DNA of 47,594 nt from Burkholderiaceae bacterium (GCA_019236735.1 JAFAIM010000062.1:1-47594), one strand, 5' to 3'. Positions 1 through 8,268 are shown, counted from the stretch's first letter. Notes: a model not told the origin generated them from the sequence alone. Program-made: numbers and translations.

Positions 1-80
1 CCGCGCAAGTGCACGTACAAGGCAGACAACAGGAAGACCGCCAGGACGATATGACGGGGAGCGGGGGTCCAGATCTGCAT
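1..80 (-). CDS. N-terminal fragment of a membrane-anchored protein, possibly LpxO-like aspartyl/asparaginyl beta-hydroxylase
   Basis: An ATG at 80-78 opens a reading frame that leaves the window at its left edge after about 26 codons. The visible peptide has a short polar start followed by one hydrophobic helix ending in ALYVHLR. From memory this resembles the N-terminal anchor of LpxO-type aspartyl/asparaginyl beta-hydroxylases, in which a helix ending in 'LYVHxRG' precedes the hydroxylase domain. The catalytic part lies outside the window, so the identification is an inference from about 20 residues. No strong ribosome binding site is seen. It could equally be another single-pass membrane protein. 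Confidence 0.4.
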   Translation of the reverse strand, partial: MQIWTPAPRHIVLAVFLLSALYVHLR

Positions 81-132
81 CTAGTGGCTGCTGCACCCGC
101 CATCGAGGCAGGCCATCGCAAAACGTGAAATT

Positions 133-600
133 TTAGCCTTCCCCGTCGGCGCCCCGGTCGAGTTGCGCTGCGAACCCGTGGCTGTTTCCGGCTGCAGCGT
201 CCGCAGTTTCCTCGGCTGGCGTCGCGCGAGGCGGCTGCTCCGCTTCTTCGCTCCCGCCACTGCGCCGGCCCTTGCGCAGCGCGGCCGCCAGGGCACCGGC
301 AGCGAACGCTGCCAGCACGAGCGCGCGCCCTGTGCCGCGCACACCGGGAATCGCAGCCGCAGCCAGCCGACGAAAACGGCGGGCCCGGATCAGCGCACCG
401 GCTACCAGCGCGACCCATTTGAGCATCCGACCGCGGCGGCCGAGCGCGGCGGTCACCGACCCGAGCGAATCGGCAACGCTGCGCAACGGTGCGAGCCGTT
501 CCGAGATGCTGCGCATCGCCAGCGCGAGCTCGATGCGTTCGGCCGCAGCGCGCGCACGCAGCAGCTTCAGGTGCAGCGCGCGGTCGATTCTGCGTCTCAT
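133..600 (-). CDS. YqjK-like hypothetical protein
   Basis: A 155-residue basic, alanine-rich protein and the last gene of a three-gene unit with the two genes upstream (597-983 and 988-1290). The ATG at 600-598 overlaps the upstream TGA (ATGA), so translational coupling is likely. Residues 1-60 form a charged amphipathic stretch. A hydrophobic segment lies near residues 61-72 and a second near 93-108, and the C-terminal 45 residues are polar and probably disordered. Position and composition suggest the third member of the yqjD-yqjE-yqjK envelope-stress type cluster. Sequence similarity to YqjK itself is weak, so the family name is inferred from context. Confidence 0.6.
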   Translation of the reverse strand: MRRRIDRALHLKLLRARAAAERIELALAMRSISERLAPLRSVADSLGSVTAALGRRGRMLKWVALVAGALIRARRFRRLAAAAIPGVRGTGRALVLAAFAAGALAAALRKGRRSGGSEEAEQPPRATPAEETADAAAGNSHGFAAQLDRGADGEG

Positions 601-983
601 GTTTCGCGGCCGAAGAGCGCTTCGCGGTCTTTGCTCAGCTCGGCCAGCGTCTGCGCCATCAGCGGGCGACAGGCGCGCAAAGCCCGGTCGAGGCGGAACA
701 TCAGATACGCGGTCGCTGCGGCGTAGGACAGCGCGAGCAACACCACCGGGACCCAGCCGAAGCGGTCCCAAAGTACCAGCACGATCGCCGCGGTCGCCAC
801 GACGAGGGTCAACGCCAACATCGCCATCGCCACCAGCGCCCACAGAAGCCAGCGCAGCGCGTCGGCTCCGCTCTGCGTCAGTTCGACCGCGGCGAACTCG
901 GCGCGGGCAAGCAGCAGCGACGCTGCGGCTCTTGCCGCGCGGCGGACCGACCCTACGCGCGCCCGAGGCGCGGTTTCGTCCAC
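597..983 (-). CDS. YqjE-like / phage-holin superfamily III membrane protein
   Basis: A 128-residue inner-membrane protein. A polar N-terminus of about 42 residues is followed by two closely spaced transmembrane helices (about 43-71 and 77-95) and a charged C-terminal tail. This two-helix plan and length match the YqjE / putative actinobacterial holin-X family, whose function is not established. It starts 4 bp after the YqjD-like gene ends and overlaps the next gene by 4 bp, so all three are probably one transcript. In enterobacteria the yqjCDEK group belongs to the stationary-phase and stress envelope genes; that regulation is not visible here. Confidence 0.7.
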   Translation of the reverse strand: MDETAPRARVGSVRRAARAAASLLLARAEFAAVELTQSGADALRWLLWALVAMAMLALTLVVATAAIVLVLWDRFGWVPVVLLALSYAAATAYLMFRLDRALRACRPLMAQTLAELSKDREALFGRET

Positions 984-987
984 CCGC

Positions 988-1290
988 TCAGCGGCGTCCC
1001 ACCAGAACGCCGATCAGCAGGCCGATTGCAGCAGCCACGCCGACCGAGCCCCAGGGGTTGTCGCGCACCCACTGGTCCGCCGTCTCGGCGGCATCGCGCG
1101 TGGCGCGTACCGCTCCGCGCTGCAGACTATCCAGCTTGTCCTGCGCCTTCACCAAAGCATCGGCAGCGCGGTTGCGCAATTCGGTCGCCTGCTGCCCGCC
1201 CGCCGCGGCCGCCTGGCGCATCAGCTGCTCGACATCGTCCAGCACGTCCTTAACGTCCGATACCAATTTGTCTCGCGTGACGGTTTCCAT
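988..1290 (-). CDS. DUF883 family protein, ElaB/YqjD-like
   Basis: A 100-residue protein with a long helical, coiled-coil-prone N-terminal domain (residues 5-75, many Asp, Glu, Arg and Ala) and a glycine-rich C-terminal membrane helix (about 82-98) ending in GRR. A DNPW motif sits just before the helix. These are the hallmarks of the DUF883 (ElaB/YqjD) family, tail-anchored inner-membrane proteins that in E. coli bind ribosomes in stationary phase. The ATG at 1290-1288 is preceded by a good GGAGGG Shine-Dalgarno. It is the first gene of the leftward three-gene unit. Confidence 0.85.
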   Translation of the reverse strand: METVTRDKLVSDVKDVLDDVEQLMRQAAAAGGQQATELRNRAADALVKAQDKLDSLQRGAVRATRDAAETADQWVRDNPWGSVGVAAAIGLLIGVLVGRR

Positions 1291-1416
1291 GGTGTCCCTC
1301 CGGCTTCTCTATGACTTCCGTTATGACGATAGATTGCGAATGCTAACCCGGACTTGACGGCGGTCATTCCCGCGCGATCAACTACGTTTTGTTTGCTGAG
1401 TACGCTGAAAGTTCCG

Positions 1417-2187
1417 ATGAGCTCAGACCCCCACCCCCTCCTCCGCGCTGCGCGCTACGGAGGGCGAGCCCTGGCCTCTGCCGCGAGCGGCAAAGGGGGA
1501 GACACTCCCCGGCTACGCATCATCCGATCGTTCGGCGCGGGCCGCAGCCGCGTCACGCGCGCCCAGCAACGCTCATACGAGAAGGATTTCCCGCGCTACT
1601 CAGTCGCTTTCACGGGAAAGCCGATCGAAGCGGACGCGTGCTTCGGCCGGCAGGCACCGCTGGTTCTCGAGATCGGTTTTGGGATGGGTGAGACGACCGC
1701 CCGGATCGCGCAGACTCACCCCGAGCTGGATTTCCTGGCGGTCGAGGTCTTCGCCGGTGGAATCGGTTCGCTAGCGATGCGCCTGGCGCGCGAACGCGTG
1801 GCGAACGTGCGGATCGTCGAGCACGACGCGGTCGAGGTAGTACGCGACATGTTGCGCCCGGGATCCTTGGCGGGAGCCCACATCTTTTTCCCGGACCCGT
1901 GGCCCAAAGCACGGCACCATAAGCGGCGCCTGATCGGCCCTGGCTTCGTCGCGACGCTGGCCGACCGCTTGCGCCAGGGCGGCTTTGTGCACTGTGCGAC
2001 CGATTGGGAGCACTACGCGCAGCAGATGCTCGAAGTGCTGCAAGGCGAGCCGATGTTGCGCAACCTGCACCCCGGTTTCGCGCCGGCCGCGGTCAACCCG
2101 TTATGCGAGCGACCGGCCACCAAGTTCCACGCGCGCGGCGAGCGGCTTGGCCACGCGGTGTGGGACTTGGTGTTCGAGCGGGTATAG
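1417..2187 (+). CDS. trmB: tRNA (guanine-N7-)-methyltransferase TrmB
   Basis: A 256-residue SAM-dependent enzyme that makes m7G46 in the tRNA variable loop. The core begins near residue 34 (IIRSFGAGRS), followed by the SAM motif LEIGFGMGET (about 84-93) and the family signature FPDPWPKARHHKRR near the middle. Near the C-terminus is FHARGERLGH. The ATG at 1417 is the most plausible start, although an in-frame ATG upstream at 1354 also exists. Residues about 7-16 are encoded by a palindromic GC-rich repeat that also occurs just after the stop codon, so the first 30 residues are atypical and probably not part of the fold. The gene appears monocistronic. Confidence 0.93.
   Translation: MSSDPHPLLRAARYGGRALASAASGKGGDTPRLRIIRSFGAGRSRVTRAQQRSYEKDFPRYSVAFTGKPIEADACFGRQAPLVLEIGFGMGETTARIAQTHPELDFLAVEVFAGGIGSLAMRLARERVANVRIVEHDAVEVVRDMLRPGSLAGAHIFFPDPWPKARHHKRRLIGPGFVATLADRLRQGGFVHCATDWEHYAQQMLEVLQGEPMLRNLHPGFAPAAVNPLCERPATKFHARGERLGHAVWDLVFERV
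1436..1464. repeat. REP-like palindrome, copy 1 (inside trmB 5' end)
   Basis: This 29-bp sequence has outer CCCTCC/GGAGGG arms and an inner CGCGC-T-GCGCG palindrome. It matches the copy at 2189-2217 at 27 of 29 positions. It lies within the first codons of trmB and is therefore translated. Confidence 0.7.
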
Positions 2188-2188
2188 G

Positions 2189-2217
2189 CCCTCCTTCGCG
2201 CTGCGCGCTTCGGAGGG
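2189..2217. repeat. REP-like palindrome, copy 2 (between trmB and sodC)
   Basis: The second copy of the 29-bp palindrome begins 2 bp after the trmB stop and ends 6 bp before the sodC stop, in the gap between these convergent genes. The hairpin could act as a bidirectional transcription barrier. No T-run follows it on either strand, so a classical intrinsic terminator is not supported. Confidence 0.65.
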
Positions 2218-2223
2218 TGAACG

Positions 2224-2811
2224 TTATTTCTCGACGATGACTCCGCACGCCAGGCGCGGCCCGGAGTTTCCGGCCGGTTGCGACTTGAAGTCGTCGGCGT
2301 CGCGGTGCACCACCACGCTGCGGCCGGCCACATCGCTGCCGCCGCTGCCAACCGACAGGTAGGTCACTTCGAACGACGTGTGCACCTGCCCCTTGTCGTC
2401 GGCGGTCAAGTTCGGCAGATCACCCGCGTGATGCGGAGGGTGATCAAACGAGCCGTGCGCGACGCCTTCCGGGTTGAAATGCCCGCCGGCGCTCATTCCA
2501 TCCGCCGACGAACAGTCCCCGCGCTCGTGCACGTGGAAACCGTGCATCGATCCTGGACTAAAGCCGGCCAGGTCGACCTTCACCCGCACGACGCTGCCAG
2601 ACTGCTTGAACTCGACCTTGCCCGACACGGTGTTGCCTTGCGTCGGCTTGACTTCGGCGACCGCGACATTGCCCGAGGAACCCCACAGGCTGTTCCATCC
2701 ATTGGAAACCGCCGTGCCGACCGAATCGGCTGTGTCGTGCATCGTCTGGCAACCGGCAAGCGCGGCGCATCCGGCTGCCAGCAGTGCAACCCGCATCGTG
2801 TTTCGACTCAT
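2224..2811 (-). CDS. sodC: Cu-Zn superoxide dismutase, lipoprotein type (SodC)
   Basis: A 195-residue periplasmic enzyme that dismutates superoxide. The N-terminus is a lipoprotein signal with lipobox LAGC, so Cys21 should be acylated. The copper/zinc site is complete by eye: HGFHVHERGDC (two copper His and the disulfide Cys), GGHFNP (bridging His) and HPPHHAGDLPN (zinc His and Asp). SVVVHRDADDF carries the last copper His, and RLACGVI near the end carries the second disulfide Cys. The ATG at 2811 is preceded by an A/G-rich AAGGGGGAA Shine-Dalgarno. It is convergent with trmB and not in an operon. Confidence 0.95.
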   Translation of the reverse strand: MSRNTMRVALLAAGCAALAGCQTMHDTADSVGTAVSNGWNSLWGSSGNVAVAEVKPTQGNTVSGKVEFKQSGSVVRVKVDLAGFSPGSMHGFHVHERGDCSSADGMSAGGHFNPEGVAHGSFDHPPHHAGDLPNLTADDKGQVHTSFEVTYLSVGSGGSDVAGRSVVVHRDADDFKSQPAGNSGPRLACGVIVEK

Positions 2812-2974
2812 GGTTCCCCCTTGAAAGACCCTCCATTATGGCGCGGAGCGTTCGGAACTTTTCGAGCTGTCCCACAAACATGACAGGGTCAATGGCCGCC
2901 TGCTGCTAACCTAGCGGCCTCGACCGCAAGTTCGTCGCACGAAGCGAAACCGGGTCACGCACCGGATGCTGGGC
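2812..2974. other. Intergenic region upstream of sodC and of the hairpin element
   Basis: This non-coding stretch lies between the divergent sodC gene and the 2975-3142 element. It must hold the sodC promoter, but no convincing -35/-10 pair was picked out by eye and no operator symmetry was seen. Confidence 0.4.
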
Positions 2975-3142
2975 CTAGTGCCATGTAACACCCGATTCGG
3001 GAGGGAAAGGCGCGCCTGGGCGAGCCGAATGCGCGAAGCGAGCCGAGACGAATATCAGGCGAGTATTCGCGAGGCGAGCGACAAAGCAGTCGGCCGCCCA
3101 GGCGCGCAATGCACTACGGAATCGGGTGTTACATGGCACTAG
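2975..3142. mobile_element. MITE-like long inverted-repeat element with CTAG ends
   Basis: Two 24-bp perfect inverted arms lie at 2975-2998 and 3119-3142. A second perfectly paired block (13 bp, 3010-3022 with 3095-3107) is placed symmetrically inside, and a third short pair, CGAATA/TATTCG, lies near the centre. Everything is centred on about 3058.5, so the whole segment folds as one imperfect hairpin. The outermost CTAG on each side could be a 4-bp target duplication, leaving a 160-bp element with termini starting TGCCATGTAAC. CTAG fits the YTAR target of IS5-group elements. No transposase is encoded. The right arm contains the likely start codon of the following hyfB-like gene. Confidence 0.7.
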
Positions 3143-5130
3143 ACGCAATCCTGACCGTCATCGCGATATGGGTCGGCCTGGGGGTCGCTGCGCTTGGCGC
3201 ACCCCGCAATACCCGTTTCGTCGCGCATGGGCTCTTTCCGGTCAGCGCTGTGCTGTCGCTTGCGCTTGTCGTGCTGGCGCTGCATGGCGTGACCGCAACA
3301 CCCGAGGCGCGGGTGCTGGTGCTGGGTCTGCCCGGCTTGCCAATGCACTTCCGCATCGACAGCCTATCTGCAAGCTTTCTGGCGCTGATCGGCGCCGTTT
3401 CGGCCGGCACGTCGGTTTTCTCGGCCGGCTACGTGCGCCCGGGCGAAGGCACGGCGCCGGGACTGCAGTGCCTGCAGTACCACTTGTTTCTGGCCGCAAT
3501 GGCGCTGGTCGTGCTGGCCGACGACGCCTACTCGTTCATGCTCGCGTGGGAGACGATGGCGCTGTCGTCGTACTTCCTGGTGATCGCGAACCACCGCGCT
3601 GCCGCGATCCGGCGGGCCGGCTACCTGTACCTGCTGCTGGCACATGTCGGCGCAATCGCGATCCTGTTGTGTTTCGGCATCCTGCAGGCCAACACCGGCG
3701 ATTTCACCTTCGCCAATCTGCGCGTCCAAACGTTGCCGCCGCTGTGGGGCTCGCTCGCGTTCCTGCTGGCCCTGTTCGGGTTCGGCGCCAAGGCCGGAAT
3801 CGTTCCTCTGCACGTTTGGCTGCCGGAGGCGCACCCGGCGGCGCCGTCGCCGGTGTCGGCGCTGATGAGCGGCGTGATGCTAAAGACCGCTGTCTACGGG
3901 CTGCTGCGCGTGACGCTGGATTTACTGCACCTGCAAGTTTGGTGGTGGGGCGTGTTGTTGCTGGTGCTTGGCCTGGTCACCGCGCTGTACGGTGTCGTGT
4001 TCACCACCGTGCAGACCGACATGAAGCGCCTGCTCGCGTATTCGTCCATCGAAAATGTCGGTCTCATTTTCGTCGGCCTCGGACTGGCGTTGATGTTCCG
4101 CGCCTATGAAATGCCGGCGTTGGCCGCATTGGCCCTGACCGCGGCACTGTTGCATACGGCCGCGCACGCGCTGTTCAAGTCTCTGCTGTTCCTGGCGACC
4201 GGCACGGTGCTGCACGCCACTGGCGAACGCAACCTGGGCAAGCTCGGCGGACTGATCCGCGCGATGCCGTGGGTGGCGTGGCTCGCGCTGGTGGGGGCGC
4301 TGGCGGCCTCCGGCCTGCCGCCACTGGCCGGATTTGTGTCCGAGTGGCTGCTGCTGCAGACGTTCCTGCTGACCACGCACCTGCCGGCATCGTTCTTGAA
4401 CATGCTGGTACCGCTGGTGGCCGCCGCGGTGGCGCTGGTCGCCGCGCTCGGCGCATACGCCATGGTCAAGTTCTTCGGTGTGATCTTCCTCGGCCAGCCG
4501 CGCGAGCAGAAGCTGCAACAAGCGAACGACGCCTCGACACTGGAGCGTATCGGTCTGGCCTGGCTGGCGGCGCTGTGCGTCGGCCTGGGCCTGGCGCCGA
4601 TCTTGGCGATCGACGTGATCGACCGCGTGACCCGCCTGCTGATCGGTTTCGGCCTGGGACCCACCGTGCACGCCAATGGATGGCTGGTGCTCGCTCCGGT
4701 CTCGCTGCAACGCGCCAGCTACAGCCCGCTCGTGTTCGCCTTCGCCGTCGGCGTCGGCACCGTATTCGCGCTGCTGATCGTTCACATCGTCTATCACGCC
4801 CGCGCGCGGCGCGCGCCGGCGTGGGACTGCGGATTCGGCCTGCGCAATGCCCGGATGCAAGATACGTCGGAGGGATTCGGCCAGCCAATCCGGCAGATCT
4901 TCGAGCCGCTGTTCCGGATGCGGCGTGAACTGCCATCGCCATTTGACTCCCGGCCGCGCTACCGCGTCGTCGTCGAAGACCACTTCTGGTACTGGATCTA
5001 CAAGCCGGTGCAGACCGCGGTGGAGCGCGCGGCGAGCCTGGCCGGGCGGCTGCAGCAGGGGCGCATCGCCATTTACCTGGCCTACAGCTTTGCGACTCTG
5101 GTCGTGATGCTGCTGCTCATGGGTCGGTGA
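3133..5130 (+). CDS. hyfB: Hydrogenase-4 subunit B-like antiporter subunit (NuoL/HyfB family)
   Basis: A 665-residue polytopic inner-membrane protein of the proton-translocating NuoL/M/N-Mrp superfamily. The core signature AKAGIVPLHVWLPEAHPAAP, with its channel lysine and histidines, is near residue 220. The conserved AHALFKSLLFL helix follows around 340. The C-terminal 110 residues (WDCGFGLRNARMQ onward) form the cytoplasmic/terminal extension typical of HyfB. I chose ATG 3133 (MALDAIL); an in-frame ATG 24 bp upstream also exists. Both lie in the right arm of the hairpin element at 2975-3142, so the element seems to supply the translation start. First gene of a six-gene operon; it overlaps the next gene by 4 bp. 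Confidence 0.88.
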   Translation: MALDAILTVIAIWVGLGVAALGAPRNTRFVAHGLFPVSAVLSLALVVLALHGVTATPEARVLVLGLPGLPMHFRIDSLSASFLALIGAVSAGTSVFSAGYVRPGEGTAPGLQCLQYHLFLAAMALVVLADDAYSFMLAWETMALSSYFLVIANHRAAAIRRAGYLYLLLAHVGAIAILLCFGILQANTGDFTFANLRVQTLPPLWGSLAFLLALFGFGAKAGIVPLHVWLPEAHPAAPSPVSALMSGVMLKTAVYGLLRVTLDLLHLQVWWWGVLLLVLGLVTALYGVVFTTVQTDMKRLLAYSSIENVGLIFVGLGLALMFRAYEMPALAALALTAALLHTAAHALFKSLLFLATGTVLHATGERNLGKLGGLIRAMPWVAWLALVGALAASGLPPLAGFVSEWLLLQTFLLTTHLPASFLNMLVPLVAAAVALVAALGAYAMVKFFGVIFLGQPREQKLQQANDASTLERIGLAWLAALCVGLGLAPILAIDVIDRVTRLLIGFGLGPTVHANGWLVLAPVSLQRASYSPLVFAFAVGVGTVFALLIVHIVYHARARRAPAWDCGFGLRNARMQDTSEGFGQPIRQIFEPLFRMRRELPSPFDSRPRYRVVVEDHFWYWIYKPVQTAVERAASLAGRLQQGRIAIYLAYSFATLVVMLLLMGR

Positions 5131-6101
5131 GAGCGTCCGGGGAATCCGTGCCAGTTTCCCCCTTCGCCTTCGTGGCCCAGCTGCTGCAGCTCGCGGTGGC
5201 GCTGGCCGCGGCACCGTTGCTGGTGGGCTGGGTCAACAAGTGGCGCGCGTGGCTGCAGAACAAGACTGCGCCGAGCTTGCTGCAGCCGTATTACGTGCTG
5301 CACAAGCTGTTGGTCAAGGAAGCGGTGGTGGCCGAGAACGCTTCGCCGCTGTTCCGGGTCGCGCCCTATGTGGTGTTCGCATGCATGGCGCTCGCCTGCG
5401 CCATCGTGCCGGCGCTGTCGACCGACCTGCCGCTGGCGCCGGCCGCCGACGCGATCGCGCTGGTGGGCCTGTTCGCGTTGGCCAGGGTGTTCATCTCGCT
5501 GGCGGCGATGGACGTCGGCACTGCTTTCGGCACGATGGGCGCGCGCCGCGAGATGCTGATCGGCTTCCTTGCCGAGCCGGCGCTGCTGATGTCGCTTTTC
5601 TGCGCTTCGCTGATCAGCAACTCGACCTCGCTCGCGGCAATTGTCACCAAAATGGCGCACAGCCATTTCCAGCTGTACCCCAGCCTGGCGTTCGCCGGCG
5701 TCGCGTTCACGATCGTCTCGCTCGCGGAGAACGCACGCGTACCGGTCGACAACCCGGCCACGCACCTGGAGCTGACGATGGTGCATGAGGCGATGATTTT
5801 GGAGTACTCGGGCCGTCACCTGGCGCTGATCGAGTGGGCCGCAAGCCTGAAGCTGTTTGCCTACTCGTGCATCGGGCTGGCTCTGTTCTTCCCGTATGGC
5901 GTGGCCGACGCGAGCGCGCCGCTGGCGATGCTGGTGGCGCTGCCTGCGCTCGCCGCCAAACTGGCAGTCGGCGGCCTGCTGCTCGCGCTGATCGAGACCA
6001 TCAGCGCCAAGATGCGGATCTTCCGCGTGCCGGAGTTCCTTGCGACCGCTTTCGTCCTGGCGGTGATCGGACTACTGGTGCACGGACTGTTGGAGGCATA
6101 G
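5127..6101 (+). CDS. hyfC: Hydrogenase-4 subunit C-like membrane subunit (NuoH/HyfC family)
   Basis: A 324-residue membrane protein with about eight hydrophobic helices, in the NuoH/HyfC/HycD family that anchors the peripheral arm of complex-I-like enzymes and forms the quinone or ion-path entry. Recognisable features are the N-terminal LLQPYYVLHKLLVKE loop, AENARVPVDNPATHLELTMVHEA with the conserved carboxylates, and KMRIFRVPEFL near the C-terminus. The start is a GTG overlapping the hyfB stop (GTGA); a second GTG lies seven codons later. Neighbours on both sides belong to the same complex. Confidence 0.9.
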   Translation: MRASGESVPVSPFAFVAQLLQLAVALAAAPLLVGWVNKWRAWLQNKTAPSLLQPYYVLHKLLVKEAVVAENASPLFRVAPYVVFACMALACAIVPALSTDLPLAPAADAIALVGLFALARVFISLAAMDVGTAFGTMGARREMLIGFLAEPALLMSLFCASLISNSTSLAAIVTKMAHSHFQLYPSLAFAGVAFTIVSLAENARVPVDNPATHLELTMVHEAMILEYSGRHLALIEWAASLKLFAYSCIGLALFFPYGVADASAPLAMLVALPALAAKLAVGGLLLALIETISAKMRIFRVPEFLATAFVLAVIGLLVHGLLEA

Positions 6102-6127
6102 GTGCTCTGGTGTCACATCCAGCGTCG

Positions 6128-6787
6128 ATGATCGATCTGCTCACCCAGGCCATCAACCTGTTCGCGGCGATCCTGTTGATCCTCGCTTTCGCGATGATCA
6201 CGCAGCGGCGCATATTGAACCTGGTGCACCTTTTCACTGCGCAGGGGCTGGCGCTGGCAGCAGCAACGCTCGATGTTGGCTATCTGACCTCGCAGCCGCA
6301 CCTGTACGCGTCCGCCGCGGCCACCTTCCTGTTGAAGGTCGTGCTGCTGCCGGCGCTGCTGCACCGGCTGATCGACCGGCTGCAAGTTCGCTGGGATGTG
6401 GAGCCGCTGCTCAACGCGCCGCTGACGATGCTGTTGGGGATCGTCCTCGTCGTGTTCGCTTTCCATCTGGCCACGCCCATCGCCGCGCTGTCATCGTCGG
6501 TGGCGCGCTCGACGCTCGGCATCGCGCTCGCAAGCGTGCTGCTGTCGTTCCTGATGATGATTACTCGTGCCAGAGCAGTGGCTCAGGTGATCGGATTCCT
6601 GTCGATGGAGAACTCGCTGCTGTTCGCGGCCACCGCGGCCACCAACGGCATGCCGATGCTGGTGGAGCTGGGGATCGCGGTGGATGTGCTGATGGGTTTC
6701 GTGATCCTGGGTGTGTTCCTGTTCCAGATCCGCGAGCAGTTCGACAGCCTCGACACTCGGCACCTCGAACGGCTGCGCGAAGAATGA
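6128..6787 (+). CDS. hyfE: Hydrogenase-4 subunit E-like membrane protein (HyfE)
   Basis: A 219-residue membrane protein with six to seven helices, of HyfE type (NuoK-related at its N-terminus). The segment around SMENSLLFAATAATNGMPML and the C-terminal FLFQIREQFDSLDT are characteristic of HyfE. ATG 6128 is preferred, but an in-frame GTG at 6110 is possible. The stop overlaps the ATG of the next gene (ATGA). Residues near the N-terminus (MITQRRILNLVHLFTAQG) match the conserved first loop of the family. It acts as part of the membrane arm between the antiporter-like subunits. Confidence 0.87.
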   Translation: MIDLLTQAINLFAAILLILAFAMITQRRILNLVHLFTAQGLALAAATLDVGYLTSQPHLYASAAATFLLKVVLLPALLHRLIDRLQVRWDVEPLLNAPLTMLLGIVLVVFAFHLATPIAALSSSVARSTLGIALASVLLSFLMMITRARAVAQVIGFLSMENSLLFAATAATNGMPMLVELGIAVDVLMGFVILGVFLFQIREQFDSLDTRHLERLREE

Positions 6788-8268
6788 ACATGTTCGCATC
6801 AGCGACGGCCGAACTGCCGCTGACCGCTCTGCTGGCCAGCCCGCTTGCCGGCGCGCTGCTTCTCGCGCTGGTCGGACACACCCGCTTCGGCGCTTGGGTC
6901 AACGTGCTGGCTTCGGGAGTTGCCGCCGCCTGCTCGTTTTGGCTGGCGGCAGTGATCGCGCGTGACGGCGCCTCGACTGCGTACCAGGAGCTCTTCTACG
7001 TCGACCCGCTAAATGTGTTCCTGGTGGCCCTCACCGCCTTCGTCGGCTTCACCACCTCCATTTTTTCGCGCCCGTACATGCGGATCGAGGTCGAGCACGG
7101 TCGAATGACTTCGGTGCGGATGCGGCTGTATCACGCGATGTACCAGCTGTTCCTGGCGATGATGCTGGTAGCGCTGACGACCAATAGCCTCGGCGTGCTG
7201 TGGGTCGCGATGGAGGCGGCGACTCTGTGCACGGTGCTGCTGGTATCGATTTACCGAACGCCGGCGGCCCTCGAGGCCGGCTGGAAGTACTTCATCCTGT
7301 GCGGCGTCGCGCTCCTGCTCGCCCTAGGCGGCACGGTGTTTTTGTACCTGGCTGCAGACCGTGTCATCGGCAGCGGCGCCGGTGCGCTGCTGTGGACACA
7401 CCTGGATGCGGTCAAGACGCAGCTCGAGCCGACGATCATGTCGCTCGCATTCGTGTTACTGCTGGTGGGCTACGGCACCAAGACGGGCCTGGTGCCGCTG
7501 CACCACTGGCTGCCGGATGCGCATGCGGAAGGGCCGACCCCGATTTCCGCGGTGCTGTCCGGACTGCTGCTGAACGTGGCCGTGTACGCGATCCTGCGCT
7601 GCAAGGTGCTGGCCGACGGCGCACTCGGCAACGGCGTGCCGGGGCGCGCGATGGTCGCTCTCGGGCTGCTTTCGGTGGTGCTGGCCGCCTTCCTGCTGCA
7701 CCGGCAGCGCGACATCAAACGCATGTTCGCGTACTCGTCGATCGAGCACATGGGTCTGATCACGTTCGCGTTCGGGCTGGGCGGACCGATCGCCAACTTC
7801 GGCGGGCTGTTGCACATGACGATGCATTCGCTCACCAAGTCGGCCATCTTCTTCGCGGTCGGACACGCTGCACAGAAGGCCGGCACGCAGGCGATGGAAC
7901 AGATCCGGGGCCTGCTGCAGATCAGCCCGACGGTTGGCTGGGGCCTGATGATCGGTTCGCTCGCAATCGTCGGCATGCCGCCCTTCGGAGTATTCGCCAG
8001 CGAGTTTGTGATCCTGACTTCTGCGATGCGACAGCTGCCGTGGGCCGCGCCGCTGCTGCTGCTCGCGCTGGCCGTCGCCTTCGCCGCCATCGTGTCGCGG
8101 GTGCAGCCGATGGTGTTCGGCGAGACCGCCGCAATGAAGCGGCTGCCACATCCGCCGGCGCTGGTTCCGGTGTTCGCCCACCTCGGTCTGGGACTGGCGC
8201 TGGGCCTTTATATCCCGCAGTTCCTGACCCATTGGTATATGCGGGCCGCGAGCCTGATTGGGGGCTGA
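6784..8268 (+). CDS. hyfF: Hydrogenase-4 subunit F-like antiporter subunit (HyfF)
   Basis: A 494-residue polytopic protein and the second NuoL/M/N-type antiporter subunit of the operon. The signature GTKTGLVPLHHWLPDAHAEG carries the conserved Lys/His/Asp. Further on are KRMFAYSSIEHMGL and the HSLTKSAIFF helix with its broken-helix lysine. It differs from HyfB in lacking the long C-terminal extension. It begins in a 4-bp overlap with hyfE and ends exactly where the GTG of the large subunit begins. No HyfD-like third antiporter subunit is present in the operon. Confidence 0.9.
   Translation: MNMFASATAELPLTALLASPLAGALLLALVGHTRFGAWVNVLASGVAAACSFWLAAVIARDGASTAYQELFYVDPLNVFLVALTAFVGFTTSIFSRPYMRIEVEHGRMTSVRMRLYHAMYQLFLAMMLVALTTNSLGVLWVAMEAATLCTVLLVSIYRTPAALEAGWKYFILCGVALLLALGGTVFLYLAADRVIGSGAGALLWTHLDAVKTQLEPTIMSLAFVLLLVGYGTKTGLVPLHHWLPDAHAEGPTPISAVLSGLLLNVAVYAILRCKVLADGALGNGVPGRAMVALGLLSVVLAAFLLHRQRDIKRMFAYSSIEHMGLITFAFGLGGPIANFGGLLHMTMHSLTKSAIFFAVGHAAQKAGTQAMEQIRGLLQISPTVGWGLMIGSLAIVGMPPFGVFASEFVILTSAMRQLPWAAPLLLLALAVAFAAIVSRVQPMVFGETAAMKRLPHPPALVPVFAHLGLGLALGLYIPQFLTHWYMRAASLIGG

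Noticed and set aside
2189..2217. Intrinsic terminator between trmB and sodC
   Set aside because: The stem is strong, but no run of T follows it on either strand, and the same sequence occurs within a coding region, so it is better described as a repeat.
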